A program made the translations under genes and the position numbers. From Toxotes chatareus (Eukaryota > Chordata > Actinopteri > Toxotidae): 64,000 nucleotides of DNA. Under the pieces are notes generated by a model. The model had not been told where the DNA came from. It did no database searches and worked only from the letters and a program-made list of their open reading frames with translations. Below, in pieces: positions 25,150-38,063 of this stretch (within the stretch, counting starts at the first letter, position 1; each line of letters begins with the position of its first letter). The stretch covers positions 7,295,501 through 7,359,500 of the forward strand of contig CM028889.1 of NCBI GenBank assembly GCA_016801885.1, given 5' to 3'.

Positions 25150-26690
25150 ACTGGTACTTTAAAAAGCAGAGTGTTTTGCTGACTGTGGCAATGATTTATG
25201 AGGCAAATTCAGATGAACCATTTTCTCATTAGAGACGAGAACATTGAACCAACCTCCTCTCTTACACCTTAGTGAACTAAATGCTGTGATTGATGCAGAT
25301 GCTGATGTGCTTGCTGCACATTTGGACTCCCAATCTAAATTGCAGATGATGTCAGGAGGCATGTGGCAGCCATCGCTGCTCTCTTTTATATTCAAACAAC
25401 ATGGTCAAAGAATGAATTAGTTTTAGGGGGTCAGTATATCCACATCACTTATACTTGCTGATTTAGTTTCATTTGCTATTTTATCACAATAAATATATAG
25501 TGCAGGTGGACTTTAAATGGAATTCACATTCCCTGCCATTCTCTTTGTTTCTGTGCTCTAAAATCCTTTCACTGTCATCCTTTATCCTATCACTTTCTCT
25601 CTCCCTCTTTCTTGTTGTGTACAAAGAAATTAGCAAGTAACTGAGTCCATTCGTTTTCTATTGTGCAGAAGAACCATGGAAACACAGCTAACATGATGGC
25701 CAAGTATGGTCAGCATTTGTCCAGCAAATCAGATTTGCATGCATCCTGTTCTGAAGGGATTTTGTTTTCATCTTTTGAGTTCCTAGTGTGATTACCGACA
25801 CTCAAAGTGCTCAAGTTCATTGCATCTTTTAATTGAAAGAACAAAGGTATAAATACTCCCAACTAAGACTAGAGATTGGTAGCACTAATCACTGAGGTCA
25901 GTAGTGAGCTATATTTTTAGATTTAATCTATTAATGTATGATTATTACTACCTAATTAGCATTTGAAAATGCAGTGCACTAATGCAATGAACTAAACATG
26001 CAAAGAGCACCCCAGCCTCCAGACCCTTAATTTCTGCTTGGGTACATGTTTCCTACACTAGCACTCATTGTCAGCACTGGATGTAAATGGTGAGGAGCAG
26101 AGTCGACCAATATTAATGGAATTCCAAAGGAAAATGGGTTGGAAAAGCATTACTGGTTGTTTGTTTAAACACTCAAAAGTACATTTCAACAAAGCAGAGT
26201 CAAAGTCATCACCATCAGTCTCCAACCTTTACCAAGTAGTTTCAGTGGCCTGTATTTAACCAGACCTAAGGAATTATTATCTGCCAACACACTCAAATCT
26301 CTGACTGAACTGTATGTGTTCAAGTGACATGAAAACAAATGTGGGGTATAAAAAAGATGATGTCTCTCAATCTGCAGCATCAGATTTGATAAATCTTTTA
26401 ACGCTAAATCAGTGGAGTACTCTTTCAAGCATAAAGATGGAAGATCAAAAAATGTGTTGTTTTTTGGAAGTCATATAGGTCATTTTGAAAGGCACTGATA
26501 AGCAAACTATTTTGCCAAGTAGGTGTGAGAACTTTTTGTTTTGCAAAACTTTATACCTGCAGATCTCTCTGCAGATCACAGATCACTCTCTGCACAACTG
26601 TTTAGGGCAGTGTGGTACATCACGCTGCAGTGTAAAATGTTCTGATTTGATTTTTTTTTTTATTATCTCCTACTTTCAAAGCTCCTTCCA
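25150..26690. other. Non-coding stretch, no gene recognised
   Basis: Only short open frames without recognisable domains. There is no simple repeat longer than about 15 bp until the long (GT)n tract at 26.7 kb. Confidence 0.55.
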
Positions 26691-26700
26691 GTGAGCTTGG

Positions 26701-26715
26701 TTGTGTGTTTGTGTC

Positions 26716-26774
<59 letters not shown>
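26701..26774. repeat. Long (GT)n microsatellite
   Basis: An impure 5' part with GTTT and GTCT interruptions leads into about 26 pure GT units (26722-26774). It is the longest GT tract in the window and could adopt Z-DNA. Confidence 0.95.
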
Positions 26775-26776
<2 letters not shown>

Positions 26777-26929
26777 ATTGTGTTTGGACAGGTCAGATCT
26801 AATGATCATTAGTGGTGGAAAAAAGGTAACACTTGGGAAAGAGCCTCCATGCAGCCCTATTAATAGCAGACCTGGTCCGGAGGCATGGAGTCCCCAGGGG
26901 GTAAAAACAAAGTCATAGATCAGCCTGAG

Positions 26930-27075
26930 GGGAAGTAATTAGGACAGATATTTAAACTGAATAATGCAGGCTTGCTGAAATATTGAAACCACCTAAAGTT
27001 TATTAATTAAGCGCTAATCTGGTGATTAGGCTTGTTTCATGTCTCTCTCACTCTGAGCCAGCTGAATTATTCAGG
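26930..27075. promoter_or_regulatory. Candidate regulatory block with inverted TAATC sites
   Basis: TTTATTAATTAAGCG is followed by CTAATC (27014-27019), TGGT, then GATTAG (27024-27029), a perfect inverted pair of TAATC cores with a 4-bp spacer. TAATC(C) is the core bound by bicoid/Otx/Pitx-type K50 homeodomains and TTAATTAA suits Q50 types. The flanks are complex and non-repetitive. Motif match only. Confidence 0.25.
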
Positions 27076-27079
27076 GACA

Positions 27080-29400
27080 CGAAGACACACAGGACAGATA
27101 ACACTCCACTGTACATGTCATCAGTACTCTCGCTTAGAGATGATTAAAGGCGTGCTCCACCTCGGTACTTGCACGTCAGCAGTCTGCTGTTACAGTTGAT
27201 GTGGTTCTGTAATACGCACCATAGTGAGCCAGTCACACTACAGTTGTCTAACAAGGTCACTTTGAAGTTGCAGCAGTGTACAGTCAGTAAAGATTTGTTA
27301 GTAGTAGTAGTAAAAAGGGATTCAATTACATATGGTCAGCCAGGCATGTGTGCTTGAGCATACAAAGAGATACACAGACACATGTCACGATTATTCAGTG
27401 AATCACCATACTATACACACAGGGGTCAAATAAACAGTTCAGCTCCAATAGTACTTGGTAAGCAAATAACATACTTAATTTACTGTTTTGCTGCCTGACA
27501 CAATCGAGCCCAAGGTTACAGATGAAACATGCCCTCAGCCTCTAATCCCCTCCCTATTTTTCTATTTCTATTTTTTTCATACTGTTATCTATCTTCTCTC
27601 TCTCTCTCTTACTCTCTCTCCCACATTCTTATTTCAATCTCTCCTCCTTTCCCTCTCCCATCTTTCTTTTCTTCTTTTGTTCATGCTGCTTGAGTTTCAC
27701 AGATGGAGTGACTTCAGGCGACGACGGTTATGCAAAACACAGTTCAAATGAATGCAGGTCTCCCACAGTGAAAATGGCATAAAAGGCATGCACAGAAAAA
27801 CACATCTAACTCTTTTATGGCATAAAAATCTTGTGGTGGAGGCAATACAGCATATGTAGGATTTCATTATTATAAAAGCAGGGAGATTATTTTTCTGTGC
27901 ATGGCTAGAATTGTATTGTTCAACAAAAGAGAGTAAAAACATACACACAGACCAACATATAGGAATAAAATGTAGATTGGAGGCTACTGGTTCTGCACAG
28001 ATTAAACTGTCAACTGAAAATTAATTATTCCCCCTAAGAGTCCATCAGATATCATGTGGACCCTATTGTATTACATGATTCTCACCAGTTTTTTTTTCTT
28101 TTTCTTTTTTTCTGTCCTGGAATAAAACATTCATTTAAAATGTGAGCCTCTACTTGTCAGCTTTTATTTTAGATTTTAGCCATCTTAAAGGGTTCAGTAT
28201 GTATAATTTATCATTTTATCAACAACATTTGAAAATGTTTTAATTAATATACCTGCCAAATTGGGAAAATGTTCATACTGCTTGTATTTGCAATGTTAGT
28301 TGACACCATATTTAACTTGTTACCTAAAATATCATCCCTTGCAATTCAAAATGTGCTCATAGCATATTAAGCAAGAATTGTTATGGTTTTTTGCATTTTG
28401 CAGGACCTGATAAGGGTTAAGAACATATTACATTTTTTGTTAAAATTTTTAAAAGGCAGCACTGGTTTGAAGCACGAGATAAAATGTGTAAACTTTAACA
28501 TTCAACCAAAACTGTCCTCAAACAAAGTTCTTTTGTTGCTTAAATCTAACCCCACACAGGACTTAGGAATATAAACCCTGGTCCTGTATTTTTATACTCA
28601 CTATCCCTGCCTCATACTGAGGCCCTTAAGGCATGGGGAAGCCCCCTTGCAATGATTGACTGATTCCAATCAAACCCATATTGTAAAAGCCAACAACTTA
28701 GTACAGTACACCATAAATAACATAGACTCATGCATTAAGAATAATCATATAATTTGGGAAATTTCTGTCAGCACTTTCCTGACATGAAAATCATTTTCGA
28801 CAGCAGCTTAGGCTAGAGGGGTCTGATATGAATACTGCTTAGTCAGTAATTGCTGTCTCTTTACTGTCACGATTTTATGTTGCGAGATGGGCTTGGTCTT
28901 GACAACTATACATCGCTCAACATTATCCCTGAGGTACAGGGTCAATTAATACAGCTGGACCTGTCCTTTAGGAAAATGCAGATATGTTGAGAATCAATAC
29001 TCCTGTGTCATCACCTCTCATTTCAATCACGGTGGCTGAGATATGACACCATGGCAGCTCTCCCGAGAATAACACTGTACAATGGTGTGAATGTCAATAG
29101 CCTCCTGTGTCTTCTTTACTTTAACTCCCCTCGCTTCACTCCACCTCCTGTAATTTATAGTTTCTGGAGCTGTCCTCTGCTCTACTCCACTAGTCTGAAT
29201 TTTGAATTTTGAAATTGAAGTCTTTGAATTTGTAGAATTTTTTGAATCAGTAAAAGTGGTAAAGTTCAAGTGACACATATAGCCATCCAGTACATTAGCC
29301 ACACTGAATACTACACATTTGTCATAATGACCTGTGCTCTCTGTCTCTCTCTCTCTCGAGCATCAGACTTATTCCCTTCCCACTCCCAGAGTTTAGAGAA
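27080..29400. other. Non-coding stretch, no gene recognised
   Basis: No gene is supported. It holds a (GTA)n run near 27299-27311, a long pyrimidine tract at 27540-27680 rich in TCTCTC, a T-rich run at 28090-28110, and repeated GAATTTTGAATTTTGAA near 29195-29240. Confidence 0.55.
27594..27625. repeat. (TC)n-rich microsatellite
   Basis: CTTCTCTCTCTCTCTCTTACTCTCTCTCCC inside a longer C/T-only tract. The tract is strand-asymmetric and could form triplex DNA. Confidence 0.8.
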
Positions 29401-29439
29401 GAGTTTTCTAAACTGTGCCTTGCTTCCCTTGCCCTTTAG

Positions 29440-29850
29440 TTGCTCTTAGAGAGCAAGTGTGTCCCTTCTCTAGAGATTACCTGTCAAAGTCTGCCTACTG
29501 AGCTGCTACTCTTACCTGTCTCTAAACTCGTCTCTCTGCCTGAACTGAGACTGAACCCGCCCTGTCTGAACCCGAGCACATCCTTCTGTTTAAGCCTGAG
29601 CAGAAACTCATCTCTCTGTCCCAGACTTGCCTCGCTGCCCAAGTTTTAACATGATTCTGAGACCCTGCCTGGTCCTGTCTCGCTGTCAGACCCTGCAAGC
29701 TGAGCCTAAAACTGTGTTTCAGGCTGAGCCTGCAGGCTCTTACAAGGAAACAGGACCAGGCCAGCTTCTCTGAGATTAAACCTGACTTTCTACATGTGCT
29801 GTACCAAAACTCAAAACTAGACTAAACCTGTCTCTCTGTCTGAACCTGAA
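29440..29850. repeat. Degenerate minisatellite-like region with an inverted pair
   Basis: Variants of a unit close to CTGTCTCTCTGCCTGAACCTGA recur at irregular spacing across about 400 bp, for example near 29516, 29538, 29608 and 29826. Inside it GCCTGGTCCTGT (29667-29678) and its exact reverse complement ACAGGACCAGGC (29750-29761) are 71 nt apart, and GCTGAGCCT occurs twice between them. There is no supported coding sequence. It looks like a decayed tandem array. Confidence 0.45.
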
Positions 29851-30613
29851 CATGTTTGATCATAATTATGTCCCTGTTTCTGTGTCTTTGATGAATTACT
29901 CATATCTTGCTGAAGTAGTTTTTGTAAAACCTATATTCAACTTGTTGATAATAATGCTAACCGGAAGGTTCACAATGCTGCCCAGTCAGGCTCTTACTCT
30001 GAAACGGAACTTGATGTTCAGTCAGCAACATTTCTAGGAAAATCAGCCGCAACCATGGGACCATCTCGAGTTCATGAACTCTTATTGCCCTCGACCCCAG
30101 AGGATTAAAATCTGTCTGAGAATTGTTGACTACTACTTTCATTTACACACAGAAAAGAAATAAGTCCACCAGAAGAAGGCCCTTTGCTTGTAGATTAGCC
30201 CTGATTTAAAACTTAGCCTATGCCATGTGCACTATCAGAGCTTTCAGCACCTTTATGAAAAGGACGTTTGATGAGACTGTAATTACTGAGTGTCCTCAGA
30301 CATACCTCCTCATTTCGTCTTTTACTGTAATTTCAGATCTCTGGAGTTGGAGGAGAGGGGGCAGGTAAGACCTAGCACCCCAGATGTCTCTCTCTTGAAC
30401 AGAAACAGAATGAGCCTCATTGTTCAACTGTGTGTGTTCCAGACTTTCTCTTTCAGGTTCACTCAGCATTTAAACATGTTTTGCTTTGAGCTGACCAGCC
30501 GTTGTCAAGGGTCAATACCTTTTTTAGTCTCAGTCACGATTTCCAACTCTCACATGACGCTTCAGTGGGCACATCTGTGAGCAACAGTACTGCAGGCTTG
30601 ACGCAAGCATCTG

Positions 30614-30616
30614 CTG

Positions 30617-30647
<31 letters not shown>

Positions 30648-30651
30648 TTGT
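30614..30651. repeat. (GT)n microsatellite
   Basis: About eighteen GT units with one GC interruption near the start. Confidence 0.9.
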
Positions 30652-33049
30652 GTATCTTGCTAAACTTATACTATATATATATAAAACCTATATTATCTTG
30701 CATAGTTTTTTGTTTGTTTGTTTTTCAGGAGGCTATTGTCAGTATCACTACTCCTCACATTCAAGGTCAATGAAGAAACTGTAACACACTCCATGACACA
30801 CACACACACACAGACTTGCACAAATAGCAGTACCTTCTGCCTATATCTGAGCACATGTAGCTTGCACTGCAAACAGCTAATTGCAACTATCAAACTTTGG
30901 CAAAATAGGACCTGACACTGATTTTAAGCAAATGCAAATGGAAGGCTGAGGTTAAGGCTCCTGTACAAAACAAGCCAGAGGAAAAATTGCAGTAATGGTC
31001 TGCTTGAAAACACTTGCTGCTACAAATATGGACCTTAATTAGCTTGATTGCATTTGTTGTTGATAACATCACAGCTGCTGCTGTTTCCCTCAGATGCAGG
31101 TCTCAGAACATCTTTCCTCCCATCTTATGTTCTTAGGATATATTCATGGATTACTTCCTTGGCTGTGTCCTCTGTATGACAAGATGTCAAGTGTTTTCAA
31201 TAAGTTTGTTGACATAAACACGGGCATACCTGTCAAAATGTTGTATGTCAGTAAATCCCAGAGCTAAAAGGTTGTTTATTTTAGATGCAGCCAGCTGTTT
31301 GGGTTGTTATTAGAAAAAGTGAAATGAAGGGGGCAGCAAGAAATAAAAAGACTTCCTGTTGCTGATGCAGTTATGTTTAAAAAACGTGGCCGACAGCCCA
31401 GTGTGAGCTGCCAATCACTGTTTTACAGCGTCCCCTGTTGAGTGGCAATAAGGAACATGAGTGACAGACGACTGGTCAAGATCGAAAATCAAACATACAT
31501 GTGGAATCCAACCAAATGACGAACAACTGAAAGAGAGTGGACTTTAAACACAGGCACACTAAGGAATTTCTTTTTACAATAAAACTCTGTTCTCATGTTG
31601 AGAATGTTTTATGGTGCTCGTGATTGAACTGAACTGGGCTGCAATGCTGTACGCAACTGGCAGAAAGAAAGGACAAACATCAGATGATGCCATTTCATTT
31701 TCTCTAGTATTGAACTGCAAACACCATTAGTTCTGCAAACTGACCACAAAACAAGCAGACAACATCCATAACCCCCGGTCTGTAATATGTTGTTTCTGCT
31801 CAAATAATGCTATCATGAGCCTCCAGGAGCCTTGTAAAGGTGATTGTTATTTGGTATTTCACATACACGACAGTGGCCCCTCTTGGGGTCAGAGTATTGA
31901 TTTCTTCTTTTTTTCTTTTTTTTGGGTTCTGACATCAGGTGCCAGTGTTTTGAAATTTCTTTCTTCTCTCAGCTTTGTTGACACTTCCTCTCAATTTTGA
32001 AGATCCTGAGGCTGCGGTGATATTTTCCAAATCGATCTGTTTGATCAGAGGCAGTCTGATGGAAGTGGACAATTTGTCACCCACTCTGTGGACTGGGCTG
32101 TGTATGTCATCGGGCTGATACAGCAAGTCATTTAGAAGCATTACCGAATTAACCAAGTCCGATTTCCATTGTTGATGACAGGCTTGTTTCTAGCTTGGGA
32201 CATGATTTATTCCACTTTAAATTGAATTAGTTAACCTTTCTGTTACTTTATATAATTGTTCTGTTCCTCATAATTCATATTTGTGTTCTCCATGTTTGAC
32301 TGTGCAAGAAAGTGGTCCAAAAGTCATTTAATCTTTGGCCACTTAGTGTTCTACTAAATGAGGAAATCATTCATCCTGATAGTGCTATATTTCAACTGGG
32401 TTCATTATTTCATTTAATTAGGGCAGGCAAATGAACAAATATTTGGCTGAAGAGCTAGCAGATGACATTTTGAGGCAACATTTTCTAGTTGAATAATTAG
32501 ATTTAAACATCTGTTGGGTAATGACATTAGGAAAGCAAACAGAAAACAAAAACCCAGAATTCTTGGATGTCAGTATCAGTCTGAGCACTTAAACCTCAGC
32601 AATTTGTTATTTAGCCACACTTCTCTGTCACTTCTACCAAGGAATTATTTGAATGGTTGCATATTTTTGCATACACAATAGCGCAAATATATATACAGAC
32701 TATCAGTGATGAGCTAAATACTAATTTGCTGTGACTGACAAAGCCAAGACAAAACCTGACAGTGTGTCTCTGACTGCGCTTTGCAACGCAGCTTAGCTCT
32801 GCTTTCTTCTTTCCTTTAGGCTTACCGAAAACAAACATGATCCAATAACAGCCTAATGGGATGGGGGCTGATGATGAAACTTTTACTGTCATCACACTCG
32901 TTATCCATTAAAGACACTAAAAAGTAAGAGAGAGGGAGAATGAGACAGTGAGACAGAGGAGAGAAAAGCCATAGACAGCAGGGAAAAGAGACACAGAGGG
33001 GGGAGGCATGAGGAATTTGGAAGAGAAATAAAAAGAGTGCTTATTCAGT

Positions 33050-33500
33050 TGAGAAAGATTTATGACCTAATGCGGATGTGGTTGTGAACCCTTTAGTGCT
33101 TTGCCTCTCTCAAAATTTCCCCACCGAGGCGCTCAGTAACTCTGCAATCTGCAATCAACATCCTGTCTCCATGTAAATGTTCATAAATGGCTCCCTACAC
33201 AATGAAATTTATGGTCCAGACAACACACCCTGAGATTTAGGATCAAAATCGCACTCAAAGTATTGATTTACACATCAGCTTGGTTTCCAGGCATTAAATC
33301 CTGGATGTTTATGCCTCTGACTTAGTAGATATAAAAATAATTACAGCAAGTGAATCTGTGATGCGTCATTCCTGAAATGAAGGTGCACGGTGCACGGTAA
33401 TGCATTAATGAGCCATATTATGTTTAGGATTGATCATTTGGGATGATTCCCAGTATAAGAATAATAAATGTCAATGTGCATGTTTAAACCATTAATTTTT
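33050..33500. promoter_or_regulatory. Candidate conserved non-coding block
   Basis: About 450 bp of complex sequence free of recognised repeats. It carries TTCATAAATGG, TATTGATTTACAC (forkhead-like), AATAATTACAG, GATGCGTCATTCC (AP-1/CRE-like), CATTAATGAGCC and GGATTGATCATTTGGGATGATTCCC. The duplicated GGTGCACGGTGCACGGT lies near 33380-33397. Dense unrelated transcription-factor-like words in low-repeat sequence suggest an enhancer, but this is judgement only. Confidence 0.2.
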
Positions 33501-35663
33501 ATTCAGTAATGGTGTCATGTATTAAAGTTCCTATATGCTCACTTCACTGTGGTTGTAATAAAGCCAGTGCCATGGCTACTATTTTGACTGAATGACAACT
33601 GTGCCACTGCGACTATTTTTGCAGTTCAATTCAACCTCATGCTCTTTTAACACATGTACTGTGTAACTAAGACTAACACCGCCCTTAATGAGGTATCTGA
33701 AACTACTCAACCTCATGATCTGTTGTACATTTCTCCACAGAGATGGAGCAGCATCTCTAAAAAGGAGGCTTACAGTTGGGAACTGTAGTTGAAGCCAGTC
33801 TGCAGAACATGGTCGACATGTTTCGAGATCATGAGTTCCAGATCTCCAGGTTCTGCTCATGCTACTGCTACTACTACCAGTACTACTGCTACCATATTGT
33901 TAAAAGTAACATATGAACTTCTTATACATTTGTGACATCTCACAGCATGATAACGCTCCATTTTTAAATGAATACTTTCCAACTACGGTTGTTGCAACTA
34001 CTAGTACTAAACACTACTAATAGTATTTTTACTTCTATCAGTAGTAACTGATGGTAGTAACTGCCATCATTAAAATTTAAGTAAAACAACCAGTTATAGA
34101 GGGAGAAACCATACAGTACATACATACAGAATGCTTCCTATCACCTGTTATCTTTAAACATGACCTACTTTCCTGTAACTACAAGCATGACTAACTATGA
34201 GTACTTATAATTTGTCTTAATCATGCATCATTTATACTTGTGTTCTCTGAATGCATGGTAGTGCATTATATTATGTTGTAAGTTCAGTAACTACATTAAT
34301 GAGACAAACACAAACAGCTTTTTATAACACTATAGCAAATTCTGTAATGCTGTTTCAAGTTAATACCACCAATAAGTTATGAATAAGACAAACAAACTGT
34401 GTTAAATAATGTGTTAATTTCTATTATTAAGTATCTCATTATATAACTGTTCTGTGCAATATATCACGGGTAGTACAGCTGGAGATTTGTGGGCTCAGTT
34501 TGCCTTTTGTTTTGCTTTATCAGTAAGCCTGCTGTACCAGCTCATTTGTAATGTTTTCTGTTCACAGGGAGAGTACACTTGTAGCATGTTTGTTTTTGGG
34601 TTTCTCAATTTGACTTCCAGAGTTTGTTTTTCCAACCAGTGGGATCCTCTTGGGACTCGCTCTATACTCCCTGCTGCTGTGAGTAGGCCACTGTAAATGC
34701 CCTGAAGCTATGTGGCTTAGTGAAGTTGAACCATGGCAGTGCACTGTACACTGTACAAGAGGACTTCCTTACATAAGTAAGAGCTTACATAAATGTTTAA
34801 AGGGTTGGTTTACTTAAATCACAAAAAATTCTCACAAAAATTCTGCCAAGGTACAGGCATTCAATGAATGCAGACACAACTGAAATCAAATGGCAATAAA
34901 AGAAGAACACAGAGAGGGACTTATAACCTATGTACACAAAACTGAAACTATTTCAATTGCTAGGTGGCTCCTCTGAATCTCTGGAAACATTTTTTTTTTT
35001 TCAAAGATTTAATGAGTCTGGTGTTGTGCTTATTGATGGCTGTTTCCCCATTTGAGGAAAACACAACAATCGGGGCTTTGTATGTAACATAAGAATCAAC
35101 TTGTCATCTTCCTGTTCCAGAGCCAGAAAAATAACTATCAAGCTATTGAACTGTTAGGACAAAACAACATTAAGAAATTCATTTAACATGAACATGGTCT
35201 GATCATGATGTGTGACAATGATGATCAGGCTGGCAAACTGTCTGCACAGGAGGCGTTTTAGCCATATCTTTCATCTGTCTCAGGCAAGTGCAGCAAACAG
35301 TTTCTCCTCAGTTTTACTCCATACAGCTGTCGATCCAACACAGTGAACAGCAACCCAAAACTCTTTGTCTCTTTACTTCGGAATTGCATGTTAATTAAGG
35401 TGATTATGTTTCTAAACACTGTCAAAACGTATGTGTCAAAACATCTTGTGCAAAAACTGATGAAGGAATGAAGCTCCTTTTGCTGCTCAGCTAACATGCT
35501 GCTCTCACTAGGCAGCCTTTGTAAACATTGAGTTAGCTTAGGTACCACTATATATATGTATTTTGGAATAATTGAATCTTTAACAAGATCCAGGTAGCCA
35601 GAGTCAAAGCTGCAGCATTTTCATTTATTGTTTACAGCGTTGTATAACTGATGTGATCTTATT

Positions 35664-36139
35664 TGTCATGACTAGCCCCTAAGGGGGCTGTTTTCTGATC
35701 CCTTTTTGTTATGTTATGATCTCTTTTGTGGACATTTGGACCTTTTCAGATTCTTGTTTAGTTTAAGCTTTGTTTATAGTTCTTGTTTTATTTTGAAATC
35801 ATTGCCCTTGTGTATCTTGTTTTACTTCCTGTCTTTGTCTTGTTTCCTGCCTTTGTGATTGTCTGCCCCGCCCTAATTGGTTTCACCTGTTGCCCATTAC
35901 CTTGAGTGTATATAAGGTCTGCGTCTCCGTTTGTCTTGTCTTTTGTCTCTTGCCCTTGGGTCATGTCTTTCACCTTGTCTTTTGTTTCTCATCTTGCCTC
36001 TTGTCATTGTATCCCCGGTCTTGTTCCGTGTTTCACCTCGCTAAGAGTGTTTTTGCATTTTGTATTTTTGTTTTTGTGACTTTTTCCCCTCGATGGGTGA
36101 TCCTTATTTTGCTACTTTGTCCTTGCTCAAGTCATGACA
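35664..36139 (+). mobile_element. LTR-like unit with inverted 10-mers and TATA box (possible solo LTR)
   Basis: The unit starts TGTCATGACT (35664-35673) and ends AGTCATGACA (36130-36139), exact reverse complements, giving the TG...CA ends expected of a long terminal repeat, 476 bp apart. Inside, a CACCTG/GCCC-rich segment is followed by GTATATAAGG (TATA at 35909-35916), then pyrimidine-rich sequence with many TCTTGT words. The body resembles a promoter-bearing repeat I recall from many teleosts. No second copy or internal gag/pol is adjacent, so a solo LTR is likely. The flanking 4-5 bases (TTATT and GTCTT) are not a clean duplication, which weakens the call. No protein is encoded. Confidence 0.5.
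35909..35916 (+). promoter_or_regulatory. TATA box in the LTR-like unit
   Basis: TATATAAG lies mid-unit, preceded by a GC-rich CCCGCCC box about 40 bp upstream (near 35867-35873), the usual layout of a U3 promoter. Confidence 0.45.
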
Positions 36140-38040
36140 GTCTTTTCCAGTGTCATGAAGCACAAACTTTTTTTCTGAAAACTTTAGAGGAGGCACAAAA
36201 GTTTTGTTTTACACTTTTACTCTTCACTTCCACATAAACATGATTTGAGAGGGAAATGATTGCAGCGGCCTCAGCAGTGTGAATGCAGGATAGATGCATG
36301 ATATGGGAGTGCTACTGTGGCCATGACAGTGGCTTTATGGGTTTTAAAATGAAGCAGGTCTATCAGACAGAGGACTAGTTTGAAGCAGAGTGAAAATGAA
36401 ATGGAGGCAAAGGAAACAGTATCACTCCAATAAAACTGGCCTGGAAAAAAATATACCATAAAAATAATGAATACTCTGAGGAGTACTGTCTGTATGCAAA
36501 GATGTCTGTGTGTTCATGAGTTTTTGCGCGTGTGCCCCTTGATATTTACCCGGATCTGCTCCAAAAACCACCCATTGCAACTCAGCACCTGTTCATCTTC
36601 AGATTTAAACAGCAACAGAGAGCAGTGAGTGGGGACAAAGAGTTGCTCTCAGCTCTCGTGCCAAGTATATCTTCTCTGTTCCCCTCTGGCACACTTCGCA
36701 GGCATCCACCTCCCATCATGTTCTACTGGCATTCGGAGGAAGGTTTCTGCAGGGGGTCCTGCCAGACTCGGCCTCTCAGCGGCTAGTCTTTGGAAGTGCC
36801 AGCAAAGAAACCGTGTTGACCTAACCAACTCCAAAAGTCTACACATGTTAATGTATGAATTAGAGGATTGGAAGACTGAATTAATGCTTATGATGAATAT
36901 TTTAACCTGCGTAACTCGGTGCACTTCTGATCATTTCATGTACTCTGACTGTACAGGCTGCACAGTCATGTCTATTTCATCTGGTGGAGCATGATGTCAG
37001 TGAATATTTCATTTGTTGTATTAGGTACTTTTTGCTTGACATCTCAGAAACGTGTTGACTTCTTTTGCAGGTATCCAGGTTTTACCTTTTTCATTTGGCA
37101 TTTGAAGTGAACTTTTTGTGGAGCCTAATGCCAGGCTTAGCTACTTTATTGACTGGCCTTTTGAGATTCCAGAAACTAAACTCATTTACCGGCACTCTGG
37201 TCTGGAGCTCTCAAAACATAATGTGACTAAATCGGATGAACTATTCAGATGAGACTTTGTCTGTGCCAAAAAAAAGGTGACTATGATTATGAAATACATT
37301 GCCACAGTGAATGCAGGAAGTGGTGATTTGGAAGTCACTTGGAAGAAGAGAAATGCATTTTTTTTTGTCAAGAACAAGCATCACAGAAATAGCTGCAGGG
37401 CAAACTAGAAAAAAATGGCTTTTTATTAATATTTATTGAATCCATGTGAATACATGGATTGAAATAAGAAACATACAAACGCTTGAATGAAAACACTTGG
37501 ACAAAAAAGGAGCAAACAAAAGCAAATGTGAAGCTCTGTCTGCATTTCCTGTTTCACCTCGGTGTTTCTCTTCAGCTCAGCAGGCAGGCAGTTTGGGACT
37601 GCACATATTTCTTTCTTTTTTTTTTTTTTTTCCCAACAGAACGGCAATCATGTTATGCCATGAACAGATTTCTTTACATATTAATTACATCTACCAGCTG
37701 GTGCAAGAGATGATGGCTCCAGATATGTAGCCCAAGCAGACTCATTAGTTTTTACCCACAGATCCTAGCTGCTGTAGCACAAGCTTGCACACTCATGAAA
37801 ATGCAATATGGAATTAAAGTTAAGTGCTGCTCTCTTGCTTGTGCTTCTATTAGTGCTGCTACAACAATAACACAGGTTTTATTGCTAACTCTTATAAGTT
37901 ACATAAATACATTTAGCAGAGGTTTTGACTAAAATTCTAAGTAGTTTTGATGAACTCGCCATCAGAATTCAACATCTGTGGCAGGCAGTTGGCAGTGCAT
38001 GGGCTTCACAAACAAAGTGAACACTACATGAGCTTCGTCT
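36140..38040. other. Non-coding stretch, no gene recognised
   Basis: Frames at 36532-36994 (plus) overlap minus-strand frames and show no domain. A small perfect stem (AATCCATGT / ACATGGATT, 37439-37460) and a T15-type run near 37617-37632 are present. Confidence 0.55.
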
Positions 38041-38063
38041 CAAATTAAAATAAAACCAGAGAG

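Larger units (their letters stand above)
29860..35640. other. Non-coding stretch, no gene recognised
   Basis: No host exon is supported. It contains a (GT)n tract at 30614-30651, a short (TA)n at about 30671-30683, (CA)n near 30796-30813, a purine-rich GAGAGA tract at 32920-33010, a CTA/CTG trinucleotide run at 33858-33893, and a complex block at 33050-33500 discussed separately. Confidence 0.5.

Noticed and set aside
26691..26918. Plus frame encoding Val-Cys runs
   Set aside because: Direct translation of the (GT)n microsatellite.
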